Assembly (NCBI GenBank): GCA_016763215.1
Contig: JAESUF010000280.1
Span: 1 to 13,072, forward strand
Reading direction: 5' to 3'
Length of the DNA stretch: 13,072 bases
From: Flavobacteriaceae bacterium
Lineage (GTDB): Bacteria > Bacteroidota > Bacteroidia > Flavobacteriales > Flavobacteriaceae
The notes beneath the pieces were generated by a model. It was given only the letters and a program-made list of their open reading frames with translations, was not told where the DNA came from and did no database searches. Made by a program: the position numbers and the translations under genes. How positions within the stretch are numbered: the stretch's first letter is position 1; each line of letters opens with the position of its first letter. Of the stretch, positions 12,390 to 13,072 are shown one piece after another.

Positions 12390-13072
12390 TTAGAAACTAT
12401 ATCGGATACCAAATTGTGCTTGCCATCTAGACAATAAATTTGCATTCACCGTAAATGTTTCCGTTAACGCTGGATCAAAAGTATAGGTTGGTGTTAATGT
12501 ATTTGGATCTACGTTAACTCCTACTGGTTGTAAATTTCTTGGTTGTTCTACCAATCCCCATTCAGAGCTAATTAAGTTTCCAAAGTTTAAAATATCTAAA
12601 CTCAACTGTAATGTATTGTTACCAGCAATTTTGATGTCTTGTAATATTTTCACATCCCAACGTCCTCTCCAAGGAGCTAAAGCACCGTAACGTTCAGTAT
12701 ACTGCCCTCTTCTTTCGCTTAAATAATCATCTTGTGCGATATAAGCATTGAATGCTTGAGCCTGTCCTGCTCCAGAGAATTGCATAGATCCAATTTCTGC
12801 TTCAGTAGGCACATATAATAAATCATTTAAGTTTGATCCATCACCATTCAAGTCACCTCCGTAGGTATAATTAAATCGACCACCTTTAGCATATTCGAAA
12901 AAAGTAGTTACTGTAGTTGGAGCATTTTCTCCAAAGAAATTAAATGTTTTAGAAGCCAATCCAATTACTCTATGCGTATCTCCATATTTCGAATTCGATA
13001 ATACATCATTATTCGCATTTCCGACAACAGGGTTAAATGCAAAAGCATCTCCTGTAATCTCTGCTTCAATAG
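12390..13072 (-). CDS. Oar-like TonB-dependent outer-membrane receptor (partial, N-terminus beyond right edge)
   Basis: The frame is open from the right edge (13072) to the TAA at 12392-12390, giving about 227 codons of C-terminal beta-barrel. The sequence GGRFNYTYGGDLNGDGSNLNDLLYVP, the later APWRGRWDVKILQDIKI and LQLSLDILNFGNLISSEWG match the final barrel strands of the Oar-like TonB-dependent receptors that usually carry an N-terminal carboxypeptidase-regulatory-like domain. The protein ends in WQAQFGIRYSF, with a terminal Phe as expected for outer-membrane barrel assembly. The upstream part, including plug and signal peptide, is outside the window, so the substrate cannot be judged. An in-frame TTG at 12959 is internal and not a start. 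Its transcript is followed by two hairpins and the terminator at 12271-12299. Confidence 0.88.
   Translation of the reverse strand, partial: IEAEITGDAFAFNPVVGNANNDVLSNSKYGDTHRVIGLASKTFNFFGENAPTTVTTFFEYAKGGRFNYTYGGDLNGDGSNLNDLLYVPTEAEIGSMQFSGAGQAQAFNAYIAQDDYLSERRGQYTERYGALAPWRGRWDVKILQDIKIAGNNTLQLSLDILNFGNLISSEWGLVEQPRNLQPVGVNVDPNTLTPTYTFDPALTETFTVNANLLSRWQAQFGIRYSF

Noticed and set aside
12230..12430. A 66-codon plus-strand frame across the terminator region
   Set aside because: It spans a terminator hairpin and both flanking genes in antisense and has no coding character.

Overview
The window is AT-rich DNA from the chromosome of a member of the Bacteroidota, almost certainly family Flavobacteriaceae. 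The diagnostic content is PorX (the response regulator of the type IX secretion system, T9SS), a giant surface protein with a T9SS type B sorting domain, an Oar-like TonB-dependent receptor, small families that I know mainly from flavobacteria (DUF4258-like, DUF6495-like), and TAnnTTTG-type promoter boxes. There are no RNA genes, insertion sequences, phage genes, CRISPR arrays or integrase scars. It reads as ordinary core chromosome, and I do not see a new defence or biosynthetic system.

Layout. Minus strand 1-624: the N-terminal 208 codons of a SAMHD1-like HD phosphohydrolase, running off the left edge and divergent from the next block. Plus strand 777-4636: porX, a TPR lipoprotein gene broken by a one-base frameshift, tsaE, and an alanine-dehydrogenase-family gene that overlaps tsaE by 4 bp. 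Plus strand 4665-8774: a 1369-residue secreted surface protein with a choice-of-anchor L domain, an Ig-like domain, eight repeats of about 70 residues and a type B sorting domain. Plus strand 8866-9342: a small two-helix membrane protein. Minus strand 11077 down to 9343: a probable trmH, VOC/PhnB-like, YdeI-like operon. Plus strand 11128-11811: a CobB-type sirtuin, divergent from trmH and convergent, with a 20-bp antisense overlap, on a DUF6495-like gene (minus, 11792-12259). Minus strand 12390 to the right edge: the C-terminal part of an Oar-like TonB-dependent receptor, followed by a structured 3' region that ends in a strong intrinsic terminator.

Functional links. PorX controls T9SS gene expression, and the 1369-residue protein is a T9SS substrate by its C-terminal domain, so regulator and cargo sit within 2.4 kb. 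TsaE makes the t6A tRNA modification and TrmH makes Gm18, so two tRNA-modification genes flank the block. The sirtuin and the alanine dehydrogenase are NAD-dependent enzymes, but nothing links them further.

Most unusual observations. (1) A direct repeat of about 56 bp (49 of 55 aligned bases identical, including 21 in a row) lies on either side of the convergent gene boundary at 9342/9343. One copy encodes the C-terminal membrane helix of the 8866-9342 protein; the other is the antisense of the conserved tail of the YdeI-like gene. This suggests that the helix arose from a duplicated antisense fragment of the neighbour. (2) Three two- or three-codon ORFs, each with its stop overlapping the next start, lead into the start codon at 8866. 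(3) A strong terminator ends 11 nt before the start codon of the DUF6495-like gene. (4) The alanine dehydrogenase has Gln at the position of the catalytic His. (5) The sirtuin lacks the zinc-binding cysteines. (6) The TPR lipoprotein has a clean single-base deletion.
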